DNA from: a bacterium
Lineage (GTDB): Bacteria > Acidobacteriota > Thermoanaerobaculia > Multivoradales > J023
Length of the DNA: 64,000 bases
Assembly: GCA_024226315.1 (NCBI GenBank)
Contig: JAAELT010000685.1
Coordinates: 18,618 to 82,617 of the forward strand
Direction: 5' to 3'
Under the pieces are notes generated by a model. That model worked only from the letters and a program-made list of their open reading frames with translations. It had not been told where the DNA came from and made no database searches. How positions within the stretch are numbered: position 1 is the stretch's first letter; every line of letters starts with the position of its first letter. The position numbers were made by a program, and so were the translations under genes. Of the stretch, positions 56,226 to 64,000 are shown one piece after another.

Positions 56226-59200
56226 ATGATGAAAACGAAACTTGTGGAAACCCACGTCGAGCCCACGCCGCCGGCCGGCTTGCCTGAGCCGGCCGACGAC
56301 CTGCTGGTGATCGAGGGGCTCAAGGTAGTGCGCGGCCGGGGCGAGGAGACGTTTCTCGTCGACGTTCCGGAGCTGCGGATCGCGCGCGGCTCGTTCACCT
56401 CGATCCTCGGTTCGAGCGGCTGCGGCAAGACCAGCCTGCTCATGGTCCTGGGCCTGTTGCGCGGCTCGGAAGACGATTCCGATTTCCGGATCACCTGCCG
56501 TGAGCTGAGCTTTCACCTCGCCACGCCGATGCCCGGTTTCCCCGACCGCAAGGTCACGATCTACCGCGAGATCGTCGACTCGCGGGGCGGCGAGCGGCTG
56601 CCGGCGGCGCGGATCGAGGAGCTGCGTCAGCGACTGATCGGCTTCTGCCTCCAGGGTGGGGAGCTGGTGCCGTCGTTGACCCTGGCGGAAAACGTGGCGG
56701 TGCCGGCCCGTCTGGGCGGTCATCCGGAACCCGGACGGAGGGCCGCCGAGAGCCTGACGGCCCTTCAGATGTCGGATCAGCTGCACAAGCTTCCCGGAGA
56801 GCTCTCGGGCGGCCAGGGGCAACGCGGCGTCCTGGCCCGCGCCCTGGTCCACGAGCCGGCACTGGTGATCCTCGACGAGCCGACCAGCTCGCTCGATCGC
56901 CGCACCGCGGAGTCGGCCATCCAGTTGCTCCAGGAGCGCGCCCGCGAGCGTGGCCAGACAATCGTCATGGTGACCCATGATCCGGCCCTGGCGCGGCGCT
57001 TCTCCGACCACATCGTGAGCATGGGCGAGGTCGGCTTGCGCCGCGGGGGAATCGTCACCGGCGACAACGAGGGCAGCGACGAGGCTGGTCCGGAGAAGGC
57101 CCGTATTTCCCGCCCCGATCCGCCCCGAGGCGACCGGGCGCCGGGGGCGCTCGGGACCGGAGCGCCCCCGCCTGATCCACCCCCCCTTCGGGGGGACGGC
57201 CCTCTCCCGCCGCGCCGCTCTCCCGCCTATTACCTGCGCCTGGCGTTGCTCGACGCCGTGGGTCCGCTGGGCTCCGTCTTCGCCCAGGCCCTGCGGGAGC
57301 GGGCTCGGGCCTTTCGCCGGGGATCGCGATTGCGCAACAGAACAACCTATACTTTCTTGCTCCAGCTGATCAAAGGGTCGCTCGTAGCGGTCGCCATCGG
57401 GCTCTTGATCCTGCTGTTGCGCGGCGTCCGCTCGGGCTTGGTGGAAGACTTCCGCCAGAGCCTGTTGCAGAGCCCGACCGCACGCGAGCTGGTGATCACC
57501 CCCCTGATGGCCACCGGAGCCCTGACCCGCGAAAGCCTCGACGAGTTGGCCGGGAACCATCCCGAGATCGACCTGGTGCTGCCCCAGTCGACCCACGTCG
57601 TGTCGCTGGCGAATCCGCCCACTGCGGAGGACAGCCTTACCCTGGCCGGCACCGTGGCCCGGGATCCGAAGCTCGTAGCGCTTCACGGCGACCAGGATTT
57701 TTCGACCTTCGGTTCCGACAGCCTGGTGGTGAGCTCTGCCCTGGCGGCGGAATTGAAGCTGGTGCCGGGCTCCGAGCTGACGGTCTGGGTAAGCCGCGAT
57801 CTCGACGCTGACGGCCGGCAGCGGGAGACCAGCCCAGCCGTCCTCGAGGTGTCGAATGTGATCGAGGGCGGCGACCGCAAGAGCGCCTATGCACACCTCG
57901 CGCTGATGGACCAGATCGCGAGCTACAAGGCGGGCCGGCCGGTACCCGAGCGCGACTGGCCGGGTTTTGTCCGGCCGGTGTCGCCCCGCTACGCCGCCTA
58001 TCTGCTGTTCGCCAAGCGTCCATTGAGCGGCCGCGAGGAGCGGATCCTCAAGAGCCGTGGTCTGGAAGCCGAGCTCCTCGAAGCCACCGACCCACGCGCC
58101 GCCTTGAACGGCCGGTTCCTCGACGCCGCGACCCTGGAGGAGCGAGGAAAGTCGGAGATCTCGATCTACGCGGTCCTCTCCGGGCGTCAGGAGGAGGACC
58201 TGCGCTGGCTCGACCCGGGCATCGCCGAGGTGGAGAGGCTGCTGATCGACAGCGACGGAATTCTCCTGCCTTGGAACGATCCCCTACCGGCGAAGCTCGG
58301 CGGCGAAGACGTCACGCTGGTGGGGCTTTCGGCTTCGTCCCGTTGGCTCAAGGGCTATCTGCGGCATCGCCGCGGGATCTTCCCAGCCTCGTCCTTCGGC
58401 TGGGAGGCGACCTTCGCGGACCGGAAGGAAGAAAAGACGACGGCGACCCTCGAGCTCGGCGACCTCGCCTTGGAAGTCGAAGTCCACGAGCGCTCGGTCG
58501 ACGCACCTGTCGCCGCTGCGCCGGCCGTAGGCCCACCGGATCCGCCGGCTACCGCCGATCCGGTAGCTGACGCGGATCCACCCACCGCAACTCAGGCTCC
58601 AGCTGCACTGGGCCCCCCGCCGGATCCGCCAGCTACCGCCGATCCGGCAGCTGCCGCCGATCCACCGGCCGCATCTCAAGCTCCTCCCCTTGATCCCCCG
58701 AGGGGGACAGTAGCTCCCCCCCTTGATCCCTCGCAGGAGACAGTGGCTCCTTGCGTCGAGGCCGAGACTGTGGCCGTGCCGGCGAGCCTGCTCGCCCATC
58801 TGCACATGGCTGCCGCGGGGCTGGCGGTGGCGGATCCGGAGCAACACCTCTTCCGGCCGGTGAGCGAGGAATCGAGCTACTACCAGGCGCGGGTCTTCGT
58901 CCGTGACGTCTTCCAGGTCGCCGACCTGCACGAACGCCTGGCGACGAGCTTCGGGGTGCGCTCCAACCAGGCGCGGGTGCGGGAGGTCCAGAGCTACTCC
59001 GAGGTACTGGGCCTGCTGGTGGGGATCCTCTCGGTGATGGCGCTGGGTATCGCGCTTTTCACCATCTACGTCGTTTTTCACGACGTGAGCGTGCGCAAGA
59101 AACGGATGATCGGCACCCTGCGCATCCTGGGGCTGCCGCCGGTCGGGGTCCTGGTGCTCCTGTGGGTTCGGGCTCTCCTGGTCGCCCTGGCGGCGAGCGG

Positions 59201-59405
59201 GTTGATCTTTGTCTTCGGGCAGGCGCTCGCCGCCGGCTTGAACGCCTGGTACGCCAAGAGCCTGTGCCTTCTCGTGCCGCAGGATTACCTCTGGGTGATG
59301 CTCTGGATCGTCGTCGTGTGTCTGCTCGCGGTCCTGCCCCCGGCGTGGAAGATCTCGCGGCTCGATCCGGTCGTCGCCCTGGAAGAAGGCAAGTTGAGCG
59401 CATAA
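56226..59405 (+). CDS. Fused ABC ATPase-FtsX permease (MacB-like, with long Pro/Asp linker)
   Basis: 1059 aa, ATG 56226 behind GGAGGAAA. ABC ATPase at about 28-270: Walker A GSSGCGKTS, Q-loop GFCLQGGELVPS, signature LSGGQGQR, Walker B VILDEPTSSLD, VMVTHD. A Pro-rich cytoplasmic linker leads to a first membrane helix (VAVAIGLLILLLRGV, about 390), a large periplasmic domain, and three C-terminal FtsX helices (VLGLLVGILSVMALGIALFTIYVVF, LLWVRALLVALAASGLIFVFG, LWVMLWIVVVCLLAVLPPAW). A repetitive ATADPxAxADPPxAxQAP stretch (about 765-835) interrupts the periplasmic part and is absent from the paralogue at 35559. Expected to couple ATP hydrolysis to the vWA and SUMF1 partners in the periplasm. Confidence 0.92.
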   Translation: MMKTKLVETHVEPTPPAGLPEPADDLLVIEGLKVVRGRGEETFLVDVPELRIARGSFTSILGSSGCGKTSLLMVLGLLRGSEDDSDFRITCRELSFHLATPMPGFPDRKVTIYREIVDSRGGERLPAARIEELRQRLIGFCLQGGELVPSLTLAENVAVPARLGGHPEPGRRAAESLTALQMSDQLHKLPGELSGGQGQRGVLARALVHEPALVILDEPTSSLDRRTAESAIQLLQERARERGQTIVMVTHDPALARRFSDHIVSMGEVGLRRGGIVTGDNEGSDEAGPEKARISRPDPPRGDRAPGALGTGAPPPDPPPLRGDGPLPPRRSPAYYLRLALLDAVGPLGSVFAQALRERARAFRRGSRLRNRTTYTFLLQLIKGSLVAVAIGLLILLLRGVRSGLVEDFRQSLLQSPTARELVITPLMATGALTRESLDELAGNHPEIDLVLPQSTHVVSLANPPTAEDSLTLAGTVARDPKLVALHGDQDFSTFGSDSLVVSSALAAELKLVPGSELTVWVSRDLDADGRQRETSPAVLEVSNVIEGGDRKSAYAHLALMDQIASYKAGRPVPERDWPGFVRPVSPRYAAYLLFAKRPLSGREERILKSRGLEAELLEATDPRAALNGRFLDAATLEERGKSEISIYAVLSGRQEEDLRWLDPGIAEVERLLIDSDGILLPWNDPLPAKLGGEDVTLVGLSASSRWLKGYLRHRRGIFPASSFGWEATFADRKEEKTTATLELGDLALEVEVHERSVDAPVAAAPAVGPPDPPATADPVADADPPTATQAPAALGPPPDPPATADPAAAADPPAASQAPPLDPPRGTVAPPLDPSQETVAPCVEAETVAVPASLLAHLHMAAAGLAVADPEQHLFRPVSEESSYYQARVFVRDVFQVADLHERLATSFGVRSNQARVREVQSYSEVLGLLVGILSVMALGIALFTIYVVFHDVSVRKKRMIGTLRILGLPPVGVLVLLWVRALLVALAASGLIFVFGQALAAGLNAWYAKSLCLLVPQDYLWVMLWIVVVCLLAVLPPAWKISRLDPVVALEEGKLSA

Positions 59406-59419
59406 GAGAGGATTTAGAA

Positions 59420-61357
59420 ATGGCAAGGAAAAAGGCAAGTAAGCTACGAAACCAGCACCGGCCTGGCCTGGCGTTGTTCATCGCCCCGGCCATCTTCTGC
59501 CTTGGAGTGGTCACCTGCCTGGCCAATGGCCAGAGCGGGCAAGGCGGCGTCACAGAACCGCCTGTGAGCTTCGAGGTTCCCGAGGAGGAGTCCTTGGTCA
59601 TCGATCCGGAACGCTCCGGCGCCAAGACCGGCCTGCTCCTCGAGATCTTCGGCCTCAGAGACGACGAGGAGTTCCAATGCTTCGTCGACGAGCTTCGAGT
59701 CGAGTGCAAGATCACCGGGCAAAAGGACGACAGACCGGCTCACGTGCAACTCGAGTTCTCCCACGACGTTCCGCCCGGTAAGCACTCCATCCATCTGGTT
59801 CAGGGCAAACACGTTCACACCCGGTGGTCCGCCATCTACATCGCCCATCGTCCGCGGCTCAACGGCACCCCCTGTGACGATCACGACGCCGTCCTGGAAC
59901 TGCTGGTGGGGCAACCGCTGGATCTTTCCGTAGCGCCTCACTCGGGCTCGAACCTGAAAATCTTGCTCGCCGGAGAGGAGCTTCAAGCCGAGCTGAAGGA
60001 GACCGGACGGGTGATCGTGCAGGTGCCGAACGAGATACCCCAGGAAGCACGGTTGAAGCTCGTCGAGGAGGCCGGGGCTTTCGGCCGGATTCCGCTCTGC
60101 GAACGCCGCGTCAGGGTCCTGGGGGACACCTTCCGGCTCGACGGTGTGACATTTACTTACGATCCGGCGCAACAGCGGGTGCGGGCGCGCTTGCGTGGCA
60201 CCGGGCTACCCGACGTCGTCACCGCTAGGCTGGCGGGCGCGGATCGCCCTATCACTTTCCAGGCCACCGGCAACGAGGGGCAGGCGCGCGTCTACAGCTC
60301 GGAGCCCGTGGTCCAGCGTTTCGATCGATTCCTTTCGTTCGAGCTCTCCTCAGACAACGGGGTCATCCACCAGACCCGCGGTCGATGGCTCGCCAGGAAA
60401 CCCGATCTCTGGAGCTTCAAGGAGCTCGAGAGCAAGCTGGAGTTCGACCTCGACGAGATCTTCGAAGAGCAAGGTTCGGGCGAGGTCGAGCTCGGCGGGA
60501 AGGTCTTCTCCTTCGGCCGGATCGACGCCCGACAGGTTTATGCCATAGGCCTTTCCGAGGAACGGAGCCGGGATCCCAGGCTCGCCCAGTTCAACCTCGC
60601 AGCCCCCAGCTCGCACCCGAGCGGCATCATCTCCCTGGAGCTGCGCGATGGATTTCTGATGAGTGTCTATGAGGTGACCAACAGCCAGTTCCTGGCCTAT
60701 GCCAGGCAGAGCGGACTACCGTCAGCGCAGGTACCCGAGACTCTGCGTCTCCACCTGGAGAAGGAGCTGGCACCGGAGCTGACACGGCTGCCGGTCACCG
60801 GACTGAGTTTCGTCGACGTCCAGGGTTACGTCGCCTGGCTCCAGGCGCGCCTGGCGGGCAAAACCTCGAAGTGGCAGGTCCGGCTGCCCCATGAGCTGGA
60901 GTGGGAGATGGCGGCTCGCGGTACGCGCCCCTGGGACTATGCCTTCAAAGACCACGATCGGGAAAATGGTCTGCCCACCCTGGAGAGGGCGGGTCCGCGA
61001 CCAGTGGGTGCCAATCCCATGGATCATAGCCCGTTCGGGATTCGCGATATGACGGGCAACGTCCGTGAGTGGACCAATACCGTGTACAACGAGCAGATGC
61101 TCGAATACCTCGCCGTGTACATGACCAATTCCCTGGCGGACGGTTGGGAACCGACGCGCCTCGCAGCTCTTCCCGGCGTCTTCGAAGAGCTGCCCCGCGA
61201 TCTCTCCAGGACGTCGCGGAAGATGACGGTCCGTGGCGGCGCCAACGGGGAGAGCCCGGTGCGCCTGCTGGTGAGTCTGCGCCGTCAGATGGAGATCGCT
61301 GAAGCTGCCGAGGACGTCGGATTCCGTCTTGTGCTGGTACCCAGGAAAGGGCACTGA
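59420..61357 (+). CDS. Exported SUMF1-domain protein, apparently non-catalytic
   Basis: 645 aa, ATG 59420. N-terminal signal segment GLALFIAPAIFCLGVVTCLANG. Residues about 50-390 are beta-rich repeats, perhaps Ig-like (LLLEIFGLRDDEEFQCFVDEL, GRIPLCERRVRVLGDTFRLDG). The C-terminal 230 residues are a SUMF1/FGE-sulfatase fold: VYEVTNSQFLAYA, RLPHELEWEMAARGT, MTGNVREWT, VRGGAN, DVGFRLVL. The paired cysteines used by true formylglycine-generating enzymes are absent near RGGAN, so a binding or scaffold role, as for many conflict-system SUMF1 domains, is likelier. Followed by another SUMF1 gene with TGATG overlap. Confidence 0.88.
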   Translation: MARKKASKLRNQHRPGLALFIAPAIFCLGVVTCLANGQSGQGGVTEPPVSFEVPEEESLVIDPERSGAKTGLLLEIFGLRDDEEFQCFVDELRVECKITGQKDDRPAHVQLEFSHDVPPGKHSIHLVQGKHVHTRWSAIYIAHRPRLNGTPCDDHDAVLELLVGQPLDLSVAPHSGSNLKILLAGEELQAELKETGRVIVQVPNEIPQEARLKLVEEAGAFGRIPLCERRVRVLGDTFRLDGVTFTYDPAQQRVRARLRGTGLPDVVTARLAGADRPITFQATGNEGQARVYSSEPVVQRFDRFLSFELSSDNGVIHQTRGRWLARKPDLWSFKELESKLEFDLDEIFEEQGSGEVELGGKVFSFGRIDARQVYAIGLSEERSRDPRLAQFNLAAPSSHPSGIISLELRDGFLMSVYEVTNSQFLAYARQSGLPSAQVPETLRLHLEKELAPELTRLPVTGLSFVDVQGYVAWLQARLAGKTSKWQVRLPHELEWEMAARGTRPWDYAFKDHDRENGLPTLERAGPRPVGANPMDHSPFGIRDMTGNVREWTNTVYNEQMLEYLAVYMTNSLADGWEPTRLAALPGVFEELPRDLSRTSRKMTVRGGANGESPVRLLVSLRRQMEIAEAAEDVGFRLVLVPRKGH

Positions 61358-62805
61358 TGCGATCGTCGTCGCGAGACCTGCCGCTCCGGCTCGCCCTCTC
61401 CGCGGTTCTGCTGAGTTGGCTCGCGGCCTGCGAGCCGCCGCCTCCAAGGACACAGGACAAGGAATTGCAGGCCCACTGGCAGCGCGCGCGCCAGGAGGTG
61501 GACGGCGCTCTGAAGGGCCATGACTTCGACCGTGCCCAGGCCGCCCTCGAGCGATTCGACCAGGAGATCGCCCGGGCGGAGGGCCGCGGCGTCGCCACCT
61601 CGGAGGATCTGGAGAGGGCACGGCAGTTCCTCGGCACCAGCCGCGAACGCATCGAGACGACGCGAATCACCGCCCAGATCGACGACTACCTGGACCGCGG
61701 CTCGTTTCCGCTAGCCCGTTCCTTCCTGCGCCTTTGTCTCTACAGCCCGGCGTCGTCGGAGGAGAGGATGCGCTTCTGTGAAGGGCAGCTCGGACGGGTC
61801 GAGACCGCACAGCTCGACGCGGTCGAGCGGCAGGTCGAGGAGGACCTGGCCCGCGAGTCGTACGACAAGACCGCAGGCTACCTGGGGCTCTACCTCAACG
61901 CCGGGGAGTTTTCCGATCCCGGGCTGGAGCGTCTGGAAGGGCTTCTCGCAAGGGCGGAAGAGGCGCGGCAGGTACGGCTGGCCGGTCACACACCGCCGGT
62001 TCCACCTCCCCATTCGTCTCCCCCCACGGTTCCGCTCCCATCGCCGCCGGCCCCGGCCCCCCCACCTCCGGCGCTGTCCTCGATACGGGAGCCCGAGGTC
62101 GCCGGTCTACGCTTCGTCGAAGTGGCTTCCGGCCGTTACCAGATCGGCACCCCTCCGGGCGAGCCGGGCCGAGACCCGGTCTTGGAGCCCGAGCCCAGGA
62201 TAGTCGCTGTAGAGACCTTCTTCATCAGCACGACCGAGGTGACCCAGGAGAGCTACGTTCAGATCGTCCCGCGGATCTGGAAGCACTTCTCGGGGCCGCG
62301 TTTTCCGGCCCACAGCGTCAACTACGCCGATGCTGAGGAGTTCTGCCGCCGGCTGAGCGAAGAAGACGGACGGATGGTATTCTCGCTGCCGACGGAGATC
62401 GAGTGGGAAGTCGCGGTCCGTGCTCTTCTTTCCCCTTCCGAAGGGCCGGTGGTCGGGCAGCCGAAGCACCGCGAGCGTTTCCAGGGAGATCTCGACCGGG
62501 CGGCACTTACCCTCCAGAGCTACGCTTTGTTCCGCGACAACAAGACCGGCTCCGGCCCGATCGAGGTTGGCCAGAAGAGCCCCAACCGTTTCCGGCTTTA
62601 CGACATGCACGGCAACGTCGCGGAGTGGACCCGCCGGGTGCCGGAGCTCGAGGGCTGGTACCGAGGATCCCTGGTGGAGCAACCCCTGCGCGGCGGCTCG
62701 TTCCTCAGTGCCTACGAGCGTTGCCGGGCCGGGGCGAGAGCCCTGGAGCCGGAGGCGACGCGCAGGCCCACCATCGGTTTTCGGATCGTCGCCCGGCCGC
62801 GTTGA
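61357..62805 (+). CDS. SUMF1-domain lipoprotein
   Basis: 482 aa, start overlapping the previous stop (TGATG). Lipoprotein signal with lipobox LAAC (LSWLAACEPP), so it is probably membrane-tethered in the periplasm. Residues about 30-205 are helical and may contain TPR-like or coiled-coil hairpins (GHDFDRAQAALERFDQEI). A Pro/Ser-rich linker follows (about 212-243). Residues about 245-482 are a SUMF1 fold: FVEVASGRYQIGTPP, TEVTQESYVQ, LPTEIEWEVAVRA, MHGNVAEWT, LRGGSF, GFRIVARPR. One cysteine near RGGSF (ERCRAG) remains, where formylglycine enzymes have two. Last gene of the element-10 operon. Confidence 0.9.
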   Translation: MRSSSRDLPLRLALSAVLLSWLAACEPPPPRTQDKELQAHWQRARQEVDGALKGHDFDRAQAALERFDQEIARAEGRGVATSEDLERARQFLGTSRERIETTRITAQIDDYLDRGSFPLARSFLRLCLYSPASSEERMRFCEGQLGRVETAQLDAVERQVEEDLARESYDKTAGYLGLYLNAGEFSDPGLERLEGLLARAEEARQVRLAGHTPPVPPPHSSPPTVPLPSPPAPAPPPPALSSIREPEVAGLRFVEVASGRYQIGTPPGEPGRDPVLEPEPRIVAVETFFISTTEVTQESYVQIVPRIWKHFSGPRFPAHSVNYADAEEFCRRLSEEDGRMVFSLPTEIEWEVAVRALLSPSEGPVVGQPKHRERFQGDLDRAALTLQSYALFRDNKTGSGPIEVGQKSPNRFRLYDMHGNVAEWTRRVPELEGWYRGSLVEQPLRGGSFLSAYERCRAGARALEPEATRRPTIGFRIVARPR

Positions 62806-63350
62806 ATCGCGCTGGCGGATATGATCGCTTGATCCTCGTTGAGTTTCAGCGAGGGATGGATCACTGAGCCTGATCGGAGTGACATGTCTGAAGAAGCAGG
62901 TGTAGCGCCAGAATCTCTCGTCGCGATGAGTCTTCTAAGTAACTCCCTGGCTGGCGCGCCGGAGGCGCGCCAGCCATTCGCCCTGTTACCGCTTCTTTGA
63001 ACCCCCCTGGGGTTCTCGGTACGCCGCTTGTGGTACTGAGCCGCGTCGCGGCCCCGGGATGGTATCCCGAGAGGGCTCCTCTTCTGCCTTAGGCACAGAG
63101 ATCTTCCTCCTCTCCGGGCAGGAGAGCAGAACGTCACGAGTCGGCGAAGAGCGCGTTCGCTCAGGAGGCCGGTGCCGCCGCCGCATCGGGACTCGGCGTT
63201 ACCCGAATCGCTTCGCGTTGCGACGCAGGTTGGCCAGCGCCCGCTGCCGATACTTTTGCTCATTGTAGCCTGTGAAATGGACCCCGGTTTCTGGACCACC
63301 CGTTAAAGTTAATGTTTTGGTCCAAAACTCTGGAGGATCATGTGTAAGCG
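62806..63350. other. Intergenic stretch with transposase debris
   Basis: No complete gene. The minus strand around 63190-63260 reads YNEQKYRQRALANLRRNAKRF then stops, which could be the end of a transposase or similar helical protein. Right after it comes an IS-end-like segment. Base composition is mixed. No promoter element of the cluster type is seen. Confidence 0.5.
63268..63340. mobile_element. Possible insertion-sequence terminal fragment
   Basis: TGAAATGGACCCCGGTTTCTGGACC, in which GGACCCCGG and TTTTGGTCC recur in the style of IS3-family ends, is followed by A/T-rich sequence and a small gene. No intact transposase adjoins it. Assignment is by resemblance only. Confidence 0.3.
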
Positions 63351-63545
63351 ATGCCATCCATATTCGCCCCGAACCCTCACTTTCTGGACGCTCAACGTCG
63401 CGTTTTCAAGGTCACGCTGGAGCTGATCGAACTCGACCAACAACTCTACGAGGTCGCCGAGGGATTGCCCATTCCGACGACCTACGTCGCGATGGAGGAA
63501 GAGCCGATCCCCTATACTGGAATCGGTCAGATGTACCTCCGCTAG
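63351..63545 (+). CDS. Small hypothetical protein
   Basis: 64 aa (MPSIFAPNPHFLDAQRR..., ending GIGQMYLR). GC-rich third positions and an amphipathic helix (VTLELIELDQQLYEVAEGL) make it look translated. A GGAGG lies about 17 bases before the ATG, farther than ideal. A minus-strand frame over the same bases (63309-63593) is the alternative. No family recognised, and it could be a fragment of a larger gene broken by the IS debris upstream. Confidence 0.4.
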   Translation: MPSIFAPNPHFLDAQRRVFKVTLELIELDQQLYEVAEGLPIPTTYVAMEEEPIPYTGIGQMYLR

Positions 63546-64000
63546 CAGCGGAGCAGCACTCGTCCCGGTCTGCCAGCAGGGAATACTGACCACCTATGGC
63601 GTGTTCCTTTGCGAGAAGCCACTGCTGAATCTTCCCCGCGCCCAGTGGGTAGCTTACGCCGGAATGATTGCAGCGCAAACCAGTGCAGGCTCGAACCTTG
63701 GAAGGGATGATCAATGCGTTCTAGAAGCCGGGCAGACCGCCGATTTCATTCCGGTAAGAAGCACGTAAGTTGTCGTATTTGCCTATGTTTAGGCCCTCCT
63801 GCCCGTGAACTGGAATAGCTTACTGCACACCGCTGTAGCGGTGTCAAGGGGTACTCACGGCCAGAATCCGCCACCTAGGCGCGAGACACGTCGCCGAGGC
63901 GGCTCGTCGGAGTCGTGAGGCGTTCTCCGACGTTGGGAAACGTCGTGCCACGGGTCGCGGAGCCGGGCCTGGCACCGTTTGGCTTACGATTGCCGGAATC
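63546..64000. other. Intergenic stretch without a supported gene
   Basis: No convincing reading frame. It contains the second copy of the 15-bp direct repeat and a CACCGC-TGTA-GCGGTG hairpin just before it. Confidence 0.5.
63841..63855 (+). repeat. 15-bp direct repeat, right copy
   Basis: GTGTCAAGGGGTACT, identical to 12230-12244 and likewise preceded by a small hairpin (CACCGC-TGTA-GCGGTG). Confidence 0.5.

Noticed and set aside
56139..57896. A 585-residue minus-strand frame
   Set aside because: Antisense of the ABC transporter, whose Walker A, signature and Walker B motifs are unmistakable.

Overview
The window is GC-rich (by eye in the upper 60s % GC) and densely coded, with Shine-Dalgarno starts and many ATGA/GTGA overlaps. 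The mix of families (exported CHAT/TPR proteases, caspases, large secreted metalloprotease with PQQ-like propeller, MacB-like fused ABC transporters, SAP-HU fusion) suits an Acidobacteriota-like soil or sediment bacterium. That assignment is inference; no rRNA or marker gene is present.

Layout. (1) 1-10.5 kb: the end of a histidine kinase, a SAP-HU DNA-binding protein, then a compact minus-strand run reading from 10491 down to 1140. It holds a 2044-aa secreted metalloprotease, a small secreted protein, a PqqD-like protein with a cysteine-containing C-terminal extension, an HPr-kinase-like P-loop protein, a radical SAM/SPASM enzyme and a B2-type transglutaminase-fold protease. The last four overlap by a few bases and look like a RiPP maturation operon without a separate precursor gene or lasso cyclase. 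(2) 10.5-12.7 kb: a decayed island edge with a tRNA-Leu lacking its T-arm and 3' acceptor strand, a 392-bp MITE-like element with 14-bp inverted repeats and a perfect 8-bp target duplication, and the decayed C-terminus of a tyrosine recombinase. (3) 12.7-62.8 kb: an uninterrupted conflict/signalling supercluster. It contains two caspases, four intact CHAT proteases (three apparently exported), one CHAT protein cut before its catalytic half, an ECF sigma factor with a zinc-less anti-sigma-like partner, and a degenerate STAND-like/HEAT protein coupled to a short CHAT. It also has an NlpC/P60-type protein, a wrecked SEFIR-NTPase gene, and two divergent copies of a vWA-vWA-(ATPase+FtsX permease) module. 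One module carries a transglutaminase-fold protein and an unknown exported protein; the other carries two SUMF1-domain proteins. (4) 62.8-64 kb: mostly non-coding, with insertion-sequence debris and one small hypothetical gene.

The most striking observation is a 25-26 bp element, TGAACA-N14/15-GTGTC (GAAC-17/18-GTC), found ten times. It lies 5' of every predicted transcription unit of the supercluster except that of the sigma factor, always in the direction of transcription, 30-123 bp before the start codon. In five cases its TGA is the stop codon of the preceding gene or gene remnant. It has the form of an ECF-sigma promoter, and the only ECF sigma gene in the window sits inside the cluster. 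The proposal is that one ECF sigma switches on ten transcription units encoding envelope vWA sensors/adaptors, a MacB-like machine and caspase-fold effectors as a single regulon. This is inference from sequence and is testable.
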